A stretch of 64,000 nt of DNA, from positions 4,922,001 to 4,986,000 of the forward strand of contig NZ_JASTLC010000001.1 in assembly GCF_030499575.1 (NCBI RefSeq), in the 5' to 3' direction. Shown here piece after piece: positions 50,720 through 58,266 of the stretch. A program made the position numbers and the translations under genes. This stretch comes from Streptomyces sp. DG2A-72. Its GTDB lineage: Bacteria; Actinomycetota; Actinomycetes; Streptomycetales; Streptomycetaceae. The notes under the pieces are model-generated. The model was not told the DNA's origin. It saw only the letters and a program-made list of their open reading frames with translations, and searched no databases. Within the stretch, counting starts at the first letter, position 1. The number at the start of each line of letters is the position of its first letter.

Positions 50720-51329
50720 CAAACATAGTCACTATCTGACGCGCAGAGATACACACGGCACCCCAAGGGAAGGGCGTTGCCTCGGCTGCGCCGGGCGCTC
50801 GGTACTTTAGGGGTTCAACGAGAACCAAATCTCTGTCCGGAGAATCATCCGAACTTACGTTGAAGGATGCTTGGCGCCCTTCAACGTAAGAGCCGTCTTC
50901 GAGAACGCATCCCACAACTGGGTTTTCTCCGGGAAACCAGCTGTCGAACATGATCCACCAAGCTGAGGCAGCAGATGGATGCGGATTATTTCTCGTCAAT
51001 AGTGCAGCAATTGCGGCGACCAAACATGAGAAAAGCAGCAAGCCGACGGCCCACCAGCAAATTTCGACGTAGTGGTTCCGAGCATACTCGGTTCCTTCAC
51101 GAACAATTCGCCCGACATCTGGCGTCAGCCCAGGCATGAGCGCTCGCGCCACTCCGAAAATCCCAAGGGTGAACATTTCGGCGATGACGCTACCGAACAC
51201 CACAACACCCGTCTCACGAAAAGGCGTCAACCGGTGTTCACTGCCACGCCGTTCCTGAACGATCACAAAAGTCAACCCTGGCAACAACAAGATTACAAGC
51301 AAGACGAGACCTGTGATTGTGGTGGGCAC
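50646..51329 (-). CDS. DUF6338 family membrane protein
   Basis: 227 residues with three membrane segments: about 5-24 (ITGLVLLVILLLPGLTFVIV), 42-64 and 88-110 (ICWWAVGLLLFSCLVAAIAA). The cytoplasmic C-terminal domain (about 120-225) contains WWIMFDSWFPGENPVVGCVL, a conserved feature of DUF6338. The family is common in actinobacterial accessory and defence regions but its function is unknown. GC content is low, as in the TIR/caspase operon, and the gene is convergent with it, separated by about 285 bases, so both may have arrived together. Confidence 0.85.
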   Translation of the reverse strand: MPTTITGLVLLVILLLPGLTFVIVQERRGSEHRLTPFRETGVVVFGSVIAEMFTLGIFGVARALMPGLTPDVGRIVREGTEYARNHYVEICWWAVGLLLFSCLVAAIAALLTRNNPHPSAASAWWIMFDSWFPGENPVVGCVLEDGSYVEGRQASFNVSSDDSPDRDLVLVEPLKYRAPGAAEATPFPWGAVCISARQIVTMFVSYPLDSEVAAGVVATQVSDPAAS

Positions 51330-51590
51330 AGTGGATACCTCTTGAGTTCATCGTCATCATCCCTTGCTGGCAGACCTTAGAGCACATTCATGACCCGCCG
51401 GGCTACTCAACCTGCTCATGACTACAGCGATGCTCCGACGCTTTCGTCGTCGGTGGGCAGTTACCGACCTACAGCACTCCACACCCGGCGCTCACTGGGT
51501 ACCGTCGTGAGGAGAAGCCTCTACGGACGGAGCACCCATGTCCCGCCGCCCGCTGGAAACCCAGCGCCTCACCCACAGGGGGGCGCGCTG

Positions 51591-52820
51591 ATGCTGGAAG
51601 AAGCCGAAGAGATCGGCCGTCGCGCACGCCGCGCACGGCTCCGCCTCGGCATGACACAAGCTGACCTCGCTGCCGCCTTGGGCAAGACTCAGGGGTGGGT
51701 CTCCAAGATGGAACGCGGAAGCATCGAGCTGGACCGCGTCGGCCTGCTGAACCTGCTTGCCTCGGAGCTGCACGTACACCCGAACGACCTGATCGGGCGG
51801 CCGTACAACAGCTCCCCGGCGGAGAATCAGTGGCAGGTCTCCGCCGCAGCCATCATGCGCGAACTGCGCCGCTACGACCTCACTCCCGTCTTCGACGGCA
51901 CGCCGCGACCCGCGAGCCAGCTCTGGCAGGAAACCACTCGCCTTCACCGCCTGCGTGACGCTGCCGCCAACGTGGCGATCATGGAAGTTCTCCCCGACCT
52001 GTTCCGTGAGACACGCGCCCTCGCCGAGGTCTCCACGGGGCGCGAGCGGGAAGAGGCGTTCGCCATCTACGCCGTGTGCTGCAAGTTTGCCCACACGGCC
52101 GCGCACGCCCTTGGACACCCTGAGCTGATCGCCATGGCGTGTGAGCGGGCCGCCTGGTCTGCCCGGCAGTCCGGCGACCCTGTCATGCCTGCTGTCGCCG
52201 ACTGGATGCGTGTCTGGGACATGTGGGCCACGGCGGACTGGGACGACTCCATTGCCCTGTCCGATAAGGCGATTCGCAGCGTGCAGCAGGACTACGACCG
52301 GGGTGATCCGCTGGCCGTACGGGCGTGGGGAACACTGCAACTGCGCGCGGCTGTCTCGGCTGCTCGGGGCGGGCGCAAGGCGGAAGCGAAGGACCGGATC
52401 AAGCACGCGCGGAGTGCAGCCAAGAGGATCGCGGAGGCCGTCAGGCCTCCGGTCTACGACCGCCACAGCCTGACCTTCTCGCCGGGCAACGTGCAGATCC
52501 ACGCAATCAGCGTCGCTCTGGAGATGCATGAGCAACGCGAGGCCCTGTCGATAAACCGGCGCACGAGTAAGGAACTGATCGAAGCGCTCCCCAACTCCCG
52601 CCAGGGGCACCACCACATGGACCTTGCCCGCGCTTGGCTGTGGGATGGGAACCGCGACAAGGCGCTGAAGGAACTGGAGAAGGCCGAGCGCATCGCCCCC
52701 CAGCTCGTCCGCAACCACCCCATCGCACGGTCAACCCTGCGCAGCATCGTGTACGCCGAGCGTGCGAGCACCCGTGAGAAGCTGCGCCGCATGTCAGACC
52801 GCTTCCACCTCGACGGTTGA
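51591..52820 (+). CDS. XRE-family regulator with C-terminal helical repeats
   Basis: 409 residues from ATG (a longer frame exists upstream but is not needed). The Cro/C1 helix-turn-helix is at 8-62 (ARRARLRLGMTQADLAAALG; KTQGWVSKMERGSIELDRVG). The remaining 340 residues are helical, TPR-like (REEAFAIYAVCCKFAHTAAH; RGGRKAEAKDRIKHARSAAK), a layout used to bind peptide or protein signals. It is the first of a set of four or five genes that end with a LysRS-like and an ASCH-domain gene, and probably controls them. Confidence 0.88.
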   Translation: MLEEAEEIGRRARRARLRLGMTQADLAAALGKTQGWVSKMERGSIELDRVGLLNLLASELHVHPNDLIGRPYNSSPAENQWQVSAAAIMRELRRYDLTPVFDGTPRPASQLWQETTRLHRLRDAAANVAIMEVLPDLFRETRALAEVSTGREREEAFAIYAVCCKFAHTAAHALGHPELIAMACERAAWSARQSGDPVMPAVADWMRVWDMWATADWDDSIALSDKAIRSVQQDYDRGDPLAVRAWGTLQLRAAVSAARGGRKAEAKDRIKHARSAAKRIAEAVRPPVYDRHSLTFSPGNVQIHAISVALEMHEQREALSINRRTSKELIEALPNSRQGHHHMDLARAWLWDGNRDKALKELEKAERIAPQLVRNHPIARSTLRSIVYAERASTREKLRRMSDRFHLDG

Positions 52821-52874
52821 GGTCGTATTCCTGCGGTTCATATTGGGCCCTGGAGATCTTCATAGCTTCGAGGC

Positions 52875-53315
52875 ATGGCCGAACAGACCTCGAAGCAACT
52901 CCCGGCGCGGGGCGCCGAGTTAATCCCTGGCGCCCCGTTTCATCCTCGCCTTGGCGACCTTGCTCTCGACCTCGCCAAGGGCGGGAAGATCGGCGTGTGC
53001 GTCGCCCTGCCGAGCGACAGCTCCGCGTCGTACCAACTGCGCCCGCCTGGTGGTGGTGCGGACTGGCGGGCCAGGTCCGACGGAAAGACCTTGCGCCCCG
53101 TGCCCGTCCCGGTCACGCATGCCACCCCCATGCAGCGGGACGCCGCCTACGACCATCGCGCGCAGCAGGCCGCGCTGCCGGTCACTGTGCACTACGAGGA
53201 CGGCGGCGCCTGCGAGACGATGCTCGTGCTCACCCCGGCGCAAGTCGAGCTGTACTACAGCCAACTCGGTCGGCTCATCGAGGCGAGGGAATCGGCTCGG
53301 GAGCATGAGCGGTGA
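52875..53315 (+). CDS. Hypothetical protein in the LysRS-like/ASCH gene set
   Basis: 146 residues, ATG start. The N-terminal LPARGAELIPGAPFHPRLGD and the regular strand-like segments (KIGVCVALPSDSSASYQLRP; PVTVHYEDGGACETMLVLTP) suggest a small beta-rich domain. No family recognised. Its stop overlaps the GTG start of the next gene by 4 bases and it follows the XRE regulator by 54 bases, so all are probably one transcript. Confidence 0.75.
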   Translation: MAEQTSKQLPARGAELIPGAPFHPRLGDLALDLAKGGKIGVCVALPSDSSASYQLRPPGGGADWRARSDGKTLRPVPVPVTHATPMQRDAAYDHRAQQAALPVTVHYEDGGACETMLVLTPAQVELYYSQLGRLIEARESAREHER

Positions 53316-53833
53316 CCCCGGCCGTGCTGATGCTCGCCCCACCGACCTCTGCACGTGCCCTCACGCGGCCTCCCGTCGCATTCCGCTGCGAAGCCACCGC
53401 TCATGACCTCAGTGGCTCCCGTGAAGTCCTGCTCGACACCTACCGCGGCCGTTCCCCACGCCTTGCTGCCCGGTGGCTGCGGGCCTCCGCGTACCGTTTC
53501 GCCCGGCTGCTGTCCCCAGACCTCGGTGCGGTGAGTCTCCGTAACGCACCGCTCATCCTCGCAGCGCCTGAACTCCCGTGTTCTGATGCGGAGTTGCACG
53601 CCTGGGCCGACAGCGATCAGGCGTACGAGCAAGCGCTCGTAGCCCTCGCCGAAGGCCGCGCGTTCGCGTTCACCGTGACGGACTACGACGCCCGATACTC
53701 CCTCCGCGTGTATCCGCTGCCAACTCGCCGGCCGCGCCTTCCGCATCATCCCGACCTCGCCGGGTGCTCGCCTCATCTCCCGGCAGGGGCTGGCCGCCAC
53801 CGACGTCCCCGCCGGCGTCGCCCGACCCGATGA
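53312..53833 (+). CDS. Hypothetical protein, probably frameshifted near its C terminus
   Basis: 173 codons from GTG. The first 135 residues (AFRCEATAHDLSGSREVLLD; LALAEGRAFAFTVTDYDARY-type composition) have good GC bias at third positions. After about 53720 this bias moves to the +1 frame, which reads LAGRAFRIIPTSPGARLISR and QGLAATDVPAGVARP before continuing to a stop at 53990. In the original frame the tail is Arg/Pro/His rich and looks like out-of-frame noise. Either a frameshift mutation or a sequencing error has occurred, or the tail is real but unusual. Function unknown; member of the XRE-LysRS-like-ASCH set. Confidence 0.6.
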   Translation: MTPAVLMLAPPTSARALTRPPVAFRCEATAHDLSGSREVLLDTYRGRSPRLAARWLRASAYRFARLLSPDLGAVSLRNAPLILAAPELPCSDAELHAWADSDQAYEQALVALAEGRAFAFTVTDYDARYSLRVYPLPTRRPRLPHHPDLAGCSPHLPAGAGRHRRPRRRRPTR

Positions 53834-53964
53834 CTCCCGCCCCGCGTCTCTTCCGGTTCCCCCCGGCGCGGGGGCGGGTCCAACGCACAACCGCAGTTCT
53901 ACCGCTGAACGCACACCCGTCGCTCTGCGGCGCAGTCCTGCCCATCTACCGAGGGGAAGACGCG

Positions 53965-55080
53965 GTGACCACCTACCCCGTATCGCCTAACACCGTGCTC
54001 GCCAACGCGCTCACACACGCCGAGGACCTGCTCAGGCCGCACATCACCACCGCGGCCCCGAAGCGCATCGTGTTCGTGGTGGGAACTCAGATCAACGGAG
54101 CCCCGCACGTCGGGACGTCCCTGGTTCAGTCGCTCACGTTCGCCACTGCGGCCCGGATTCGGGACAGGTTCGGCCTCCCGACCGAAGTCCAGTTCGGCGC
54201 CCTCGACAACGCCCCGTACGCCATCGTGACCGACAAGGAGACCGGGCACCGCTATCAGCGGGCTTACGCGCACGCCCTGGGCGAGGTCGGTATCGCTGAC
54301 CAGGTCGACAAGCTGTACCGCCCACTGTTCACCGCTCTGTCCGAGCGCCTGAACGTGCCGTACTCCATCGAGACCTACAGCCAGCAGCAGGCGGGCGGCC
54401 AATTCCGCCGTACCTGGCTGCGCCTGCTGCCCCGCATGGATGCCGCCCGCTGGTACCTGTCCCCGTCATCGGGCGTCCCGCACGTTCGTGTTCCGTGCCC
54501 CCGGCCTGGCTGCGGGTGGGCCGAGAAGTACGCCGAGCGCACCCACGTACGCGACGACGGCTTCGAGCGGGCAACCATCTCGGCCGAGTGTCTGCACCAT
54601 GGCGAGTACGAGGTCGTCATCGAGCCGACGAGCGGCGGCTACCTGGACCTCGCCACGCTCTACCGGAACCTCGTCAAGGAACTGGCCGTCACCGGAGCGG
54701 TCGGCACCTTGCACGTCATGGTGAAGGGTGCCGACTGGATGCCCGGCTGCCTGCTCGTCGACGGTGCCCTACAGGCTGTCGGCCTCACCCGTGGACAGCT
54801 GACCGCGCGACTGTTCTGCCCCCAGGTGGTCACGGATACGGGTGCCAAGCTGTCCAAGTCCCTCATCCGGGAAGGCCGGGCCTCCCTGCCCGAAGGGGCA
54901 GCCCCGTGGATGCTCGACACCCGAGAATGGCCGGGGTCGTTGACTGAGTACGTCGACCGCCTACTTGCCCTGACCGAGGTATTACTCGCCGACCCTCGCC
55001 ACTTCTTCCGCTCGTACTCGGCCGGTGAACTCGGCCGGCTCATGTCCACTGCAACAGCAAGGAGCGTTCCCGCCCGATGA
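53965..55080 (+). CDS. Class I lysyl-tRNA synthetase-like catalytic protein, truncated
   Basis: 371 residues from GTG (GAGGGG eight bases before). The HIGH-like motif is HVGTSL in TQINGAPHVGTSLVQSLTFA (about 48-67), and the KMSKS-like motif is KLSKS in TDTGAKLSKSLIREG (about 290-304). A zinc-ribbon insertion resembling that of class I LysRS is present (CPRPGCGW, then ECLHHGEYEV). A true class I LysRS has about 520-580 residues with an anticodon-binding domain; that part is missing here, so the enzyme probably activates an amino acid or similar acid for something other than bulk translation. One TTA codon (54982-54984). Its end overlaps the ASCH gene start (ATGA). Confidence 0.85.
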   Translation: MTTYPVSPNTVLANALTHAEDLLRPHITTAAPKRIVFVVGTQINGAPHVGTSLVQSLTFATAARIRDRFGLPTEVQFGALDNAPYAIVTDKETGHRYQRAYAHALGEVGIADQVDKLYRPLFTALSERLNVPYSIETYSQQQAGGQFRRTWLRLLPRMDAARWYLSPSSGVPHVRVPCPRPGCGWAEKYAERTHVRDDGFERATISAECLHHGEYEVVIEPTSGGYLDLATLYRNLVKELAVTGAVGTLHVMVKGADWMPGCLLVDGALQAVGLTRGQLTARLFCPQVVTDTGAKLSKSLIREGRASLPEGAAPWMLDTREWPGSLTEYVDRLLALTEVLLADPRHFFRSYSAGELGRLMSTATARSVPAR

Positions 55081-55436
55081 CGGAAACAGCCGCCGCACGC
55101 GTCCGCGAACTGAACCTCTACCGACGGTACTTCGACCTCGTCGCCGCCGGTCAGAAGTCGATCGAAGTGCGGGTGAAGTACCCCCACCTCGAAGACCTGG
55201 CCTCCGGAGACGTCATCCGCTTCCGCATCAAGGGCACGGACGAGACCTGCGACGTCCTGGTGAAGCGGGTCACGGAGTACAAGACGTTCGAGGAACTGCT
55301 CGACGGGGAGGGTCCGGCGAACGTCAACCCGGCCTCGTCCCGTGAGCAGCAGCTCGCCAACATCCGCGAGATTTACCCAGCGGAGAAGGAAGCGCTCGGC
55401 GTGCTCGCCATCGAAATCGAGCTGCTGCCCCAGTAG
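55077..55436 (+). CDS. ASCH domain-containing protein
   Basis: 119 residues. The ASCH/PUA-like pattern is clear: LNLYRRYFDLVAAGQKSIEV with the conserved Lys-Glu pair, RVKYPHLEDLASGDVIRFRI, and VKRVTEYKTFEELLDGEG near the C terminus. ASCH domains bind RNA or modified nucleosides, and some are nucleases or hydrolases (for example those acting on acetylcytidine). Its start overlaps the LysRS-like stop, implying joint function, perhaps in aminoacylation, modification or sensing of an RNA. Confidence 0.9.
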   Translation: MTETAAARVRELNLYRRYFDLVAAGQKSIEVRVKYPHLEDLASGDVIRFRIKGTDETCDVLVKRVTEYKTFEELLDGEGPANVNPASSREQQLANIREIYPAEKEALGVLAIEIELLPQ

Positions 55437-55440
55437 GCCC

Positions 55441-55480
55441 GCCGCACGGTCCTCGCTCCCCGAGGGGACGGTGCGGCTTC
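55441..55480 (+). terminator. Hairpin terminator after the ASCH gene
   Basis: GCCGCAC (55441-55447) pairs with GTGCGGC (55471-55477), with a second internal pairing of CCTCG and CGAGG, a few bases after the stop. Confidence 0.6.
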
Positions 55481-55549
55481 CTCGGCGCCCCCCGCTCGCC
55501 GCTCGCCGCTCGCCGCCCATGCTATGAGCGGCGGGCGCCAACAACAAGA

Positions 55550-55596
55550 GACCGGACCATCCCTCAGCCTGGACAGCGATCCGGGGTGGTCCGGTC
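55550..55596. repeat. Imperfect inverted repeat, 14-base arms
   Basis: GACCGGACCATCCC (55550-55563) against GGGGTGGTCCGGTC (55583-55596), one mismatch, 19-base loop. It begins a gene-free zone (55437-56719) that also holds a long repeat, a DnaA-box-like site and regulatory palindromes. Confidence 0.7.
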
Positions 55597-55864
55597 CTGG
55601 AATCCCTGGTCAGGACCCCGGTGCCGATGGTACCGGGGCGGTCGGCGTGCTCGAATTCGGGTGCGGCTGCAACCCCGGCTCCCCTTTGTTGAGTTGGAGA
55701 GGATCACTGTTGCGGTTCGGTCGGCGAAAACCCCCTTCAGACCTGAGCCACCGAGAGTCAGCCACGGCGGCGGGCGTGCCGAACGAGCACCCGTCACGTG
55801 TGTCTCCAGCAACCCCGTACCGGCCTCAACCACGCTTCTTCCATGCGTCACGGGCCGCACCTCG

Positions 55865-56144
55865 ATCCGGCCTGGGCGTTGCCGACGTGGCATGGCAACT
55901 GGGCGGTGCCCGGATCTGCGGCACATGCGACTTGGAACGGAGCTCGGTTGGCGTGGCCTCGCTTGGTGAGCGTCGGCCTGGTCCCGGTGCTCGGAGTGGT
56001 CTGGTTGCTTCCTTCTCTGGCTGTACGCCTCGGCGATGTTGCGCGCTGAGCGGGTGAGGGCCGCCGGAGCGGTGGCGGAGACATGGAGCGGCGGCGGCCC
56101 ATGGCCGCCAGCGCGCGCGGCCCGCCGTAGGCGGGCCGCCTTGA
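55865..56144. repeat. Long dispersed repeat, copy B (about 280 bases)
   Basis: Matches copy A at 27308-27609 with many substitutions and short gaps, sharing the left ATCCGGCCTGGGCG block and the right GGCCCGCCGTAGGCGGGCCG block. Copy B lacks the 15-base tandem duplication of copy A. Confidence 0.8.
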
Positions 56145-56301
56145 TCAAGTAAAGAAACTCTGAACAGCTCCGCTGCGCTGGGCCCGTGGCCGGTCGCACG
56201 TCCATGCGCTGGCCTCGCCTTCCCATCCGTTCCGCAGCCCTGATGCCATATGAACCAATATTGAGGCATTCATGATGGTTCGTTCTGGCCATCGGCGGAA
56301 T

Positions 56302-56310
56302 TTATCCACA
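56302..56310. promoter_or_regulatory. DnaA-box-like nonamer
   Basis: TTATCCACA, identical to the classical DnaA box, in an otherwise AT-richer part of the gene-free zone. Only one copy was seen, so a replication role is speculative. Confidence 0.3.
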
Positions 56311-56467
56311 GGCTGGGGGTCGCATAGTTCTCGCGATGGACGAAGCATCATCCATCAACTGGCGTTATGAATTCGTGATCAAAGTGGCTGTCACATCAAC
56401 CGCCCCCTCATTCCCCTTCCCTGGGTAAGTGGGCCGCTTTGAGTTGAGTGACCCAGGTCACGGAAGG

Positions 56468-56610
56468 AGGTGTCACACCAATAGGGGTGCTCGACACCTG
56501 TAGCAGACGAATGAGGGGTTCCGACCGAACGCGGAGCCAGAGACAGAGGAGTGGCGTGGATCACAGAAAGGGGGGTCACACCGACGCAGATTTCTGCACC
56601 CCTATAGGTG
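56468..56610. promoter_or_regulatory. Paired inverted motifs, candidate operators of the mobile element
   Basis: CACCAATAGGGGTG (56476-56489) and CACCCCTATAGGTG (56597-56610) are inverted copies with one mismatch, 107 bases apart. AGGTGTC (56468-56474) and GACACCT (56493-56499) also flank the first. They are candidate sites for the GntR regulator or a related repressor. Confidence 0.45.
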
Positions 56611-56719
56611 ATCCGCGACGGAGCGAGCGGCGAAACATAGCCGACGATCGCCGGTTAGCCAAACCGGGGATTCTCCGGACCATTGATGCTCCTGGCCGAC
56701 GACTGGAAGGACGAGTGGC

Positions 56720-57118
56720 GTGAGCGCACGGAGGCACGAGTTCCCGCCCAACGGGAGGTGCGGGAATCCGAAGGACGGATTCTGCCCGCCCTGCGGGAGT
56801 GCAGCGCTGCGCGCCTCCGATGTGTCCGGTCTGGCAGGTAGACCTAGCTCAACAGCCGAGATGACGGCTTGCCGGACGGTACAGGCAAGCCCTGATCCGG
56901 CGGTGAATGGCCGCTGGGCAAGCCTTCGGGCAAGCCCTCGGCGGTTGGCTGAACACAGTACGCAACAACGGCACAGCAACGAACGGGTGGCCATGACTGA
57001 GCACGAGGCAGCACGTATTGCGGCGCGACTCAAGGAGGTGGAAGAGAAGGTGATGCGACTGGAGGAAATAGCGCGTCGGGTCGCCGAGAAGGTTCCCGCT
57101 ACTTCTTCGGCCCGGTAG
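56720..57118 (+). CDS. Hypothetical protein with C-terminal coiled coil
   Basis: 132 residues from GTG 56720 (GGAAGGACG a few bases before). The last 41 residues (MTEHEAARIAARLKEVEEKV and onward) are a charged amphipathic helix that could form a coiled coil; an internal ATG at 56993 would express only that part, which is an equally good reading. The N-terminal part contains a CGNPKDGFCPPCG segment with three cysteines. The gene is convergent with, and overlaps by 20 bases, the GntR-type gene. No family recognised. Confidence 0.45.
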   Translation: MSARRHEFPPNGRCGNPKDGFCPPCGSAALRASDVSGLAGRPSSTAEMTACRTVQASPDPAVNGRWASLRASPRRLAEHSTQQRHSNERVAMTEHEAARIAARLKEVEEKVMRLEEIARRVAEKVPATSSAR

Positions 57119-57503
57119 TGCCGCCGAGTTGCTGGAAGACCTGCAACAGGCTGTCGAGTCTGGCGTCTATGGCATCCAGCCGTTCGGACAGCTCGATGTA
57201 TTCGGGTGTGGGCATTCGCCCGCCGCTTGCCGCCTCGGGAGTGCCGGCCTTCGGGTCGGCCTCTGAGGGCAGGGGATCGGCGACGAAATTGCCCCGACCC
57301 GGCATGGAGTAGATCAGCCCTTCATCGCGCAGGATGCGCAGTGCGGACCGCGCGGTCATGTTCGCGATTTCGTAGGTCGCTTCGAGGTCGCGTGAAGAAG
57401 GGACCCGCTCGCCCGGCTTGAGGCGCCCAGAGCGGATCTGCCGCCGCAGCTCCTCGGCGACCAGGCGGTACGGCGGAGTGTCGGAATCCTTGGGCAGCTT
57501 CAT
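57099..57503 (-). CDS. GntR-family regulator (KorSA-like)
   Basis: 134 residues. The GntR winged helix is at 10-76 (YRLVAEELRRQIRSGRLKPG; SSRDLEATYEIANMTARSAL; GLIYSMPGRGNFVA). The C-terminal tail is short and ends in a helix (LSERLDAIDARLDSLLQVFQ) rather than a ligand-binding domain, as in conjugative-element kor repressors. It is divergent from the SCO3933-family gene; direct repeats lie in between. It probably keeps the replication and transfer genes off while the element is integrated. Confidence 0.85.
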   Translation of the reverse strand: MKLPKDSDTPPYRLVAEELRRQIRSGRLKPGERVPSSRDLEATYEIANMTARSALRILRDEGLIYSMPGRGNFVADPLPSEADPKAGTPEAASGGRMPTPEYIELSERLDAIDARLDSLLQVFQQLGGTTGPKK

Positions 57504-57521
57504 GGTCCGAGGGTAGCGGGC

Positions 57522-57586
57522 CTAGCCCACCTCGCGCAGTAAGACCCTAATGCACCCCCATAATCACCGCAGAGCTAGCCCACCTC
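57522..57586. promoter_or_regulatory. Divergent promoter region with 12-base direct repeats
   Basis: CTAGCCCACCTC occurs at 57522-57533 and 57575-57586 between the GntR gene and the plus-strand transfer/replication operon. A TTGACG box is at 57609-57614. Likely GntR-type operators. Confidence 0.5.
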
Positions 57587-57691
57587 AGGTGCGATGTGCG
57601 CTAAGCGCTTGACGTGCCTCGCTCACGTAGTGCACTGTTGATCTCGCCCCGCCGCCCTTGGCGGAGCACCTACCGAAAGGACGTAACACCC

Positions 57692-58057
57692 ATGGCCCGT
57701 ATCCGTGTTGGTCTGCTTCCCACCGCTTCGTTCTTGGTCGGCACCATGCCGGTGCCGAAGTACGCGGACGCCGAGAAGACCCAGTTCGCCCTGGACCGCG
57801 AGACCGGCGAGAAGCTGAAGACGATCACCCTCTTCTTCATGGAGGAGGACCGCGCCGAGGCGCTGAAGATCACCGTTCCGGAGAACGGTCTCCCCAATGG
57901 CCTCAAGCCGGGTGTGGCAGTGATGCCGGTGGAGCTGTTCGCCACCCCGTGGGCGCGGATCTTCAACGGTCAGCTCTCGGACGGCATCGCCTACCGCGCC
58001 GACCGCCTGGACCTGGTCGGCGGTCTTGCCCCGGCTGCTGAGGCTGAGGCGGCGTGA
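57692..58057 (+). CDS. SCO3933-family regulatory protein of AICEs
   Basis: 121 residues. The N terminus ARIRVGLLPTASFLVGTMPV and the NGLPNGLKPGVAVMPVELFA segment match the family named after S. coelicolor SCO3933, found beside kor and tra genes in these elements. No classical DNA-binding motif is obvious, so the regulatory label comes from the family name. ATG at 57692 follows GAAAGGACG. It is the first gene of the plus-strand transfer operon, and the next start overlaps its stop (4 bases). Confidence 0.85.
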   Translation: MARIRVGLLPTASFLVGTMPVPKYADAEKTQFALDRETGEKLKTITLFFMEEDRAEALKITVPENGLPNGLKPGVAVMPVELFATPWARIFNGQLSDGIAYRADRLDLVGGLAPAAEAEAA

Positions 58058-58266
58058 GCGGCACCGCTTTCCGGTTCGGCGCTGAGCGCAGCTACCCGCT
58101 GCCTCACGCCGGGCCGGACCCCCGGTTCAGCGAATCCCTCGTCAACTCGGTGGCGGCCGTGCTCGTCGGCTACGGCTACCCCCGCTTCGCCGCCCTGGAG
58201 GACTGGGCGGCCCTCGAATCGGCCCTCGCGGCCTTCCTCTACAACCCTCAGGAGAACGACACATGA
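58054..58266 (+). CDS. Small AICE hypothetical protein
   Basis: 70 residues from GTG, overlapping the upstream stop (GTGA) and, at its end, the translocase ATG (ATGA). The sequence (RSYPLPHAGPDPRFSESLVN; LVGYGYPRFAALEDWAALES) is compact and polar. Such small proteins are typical at this place in pSAM2-like elements; function unknown. Confidence 0.75.
   Translation: MSGTAFRFGAERSYPLPHAGPDPRFSESLVNSVAAVLVGYGYPRFAALEDWAALESALAAFLYNPQENDT

Noticed and set aside
55524..56057. Plus-strand open frame over the long repeat copy B
   Set aside because: It spans an inverted repeat and a dispersed repeat, has no convincing ribosome binding site or domain, and the matching copy A does not keep the frame.
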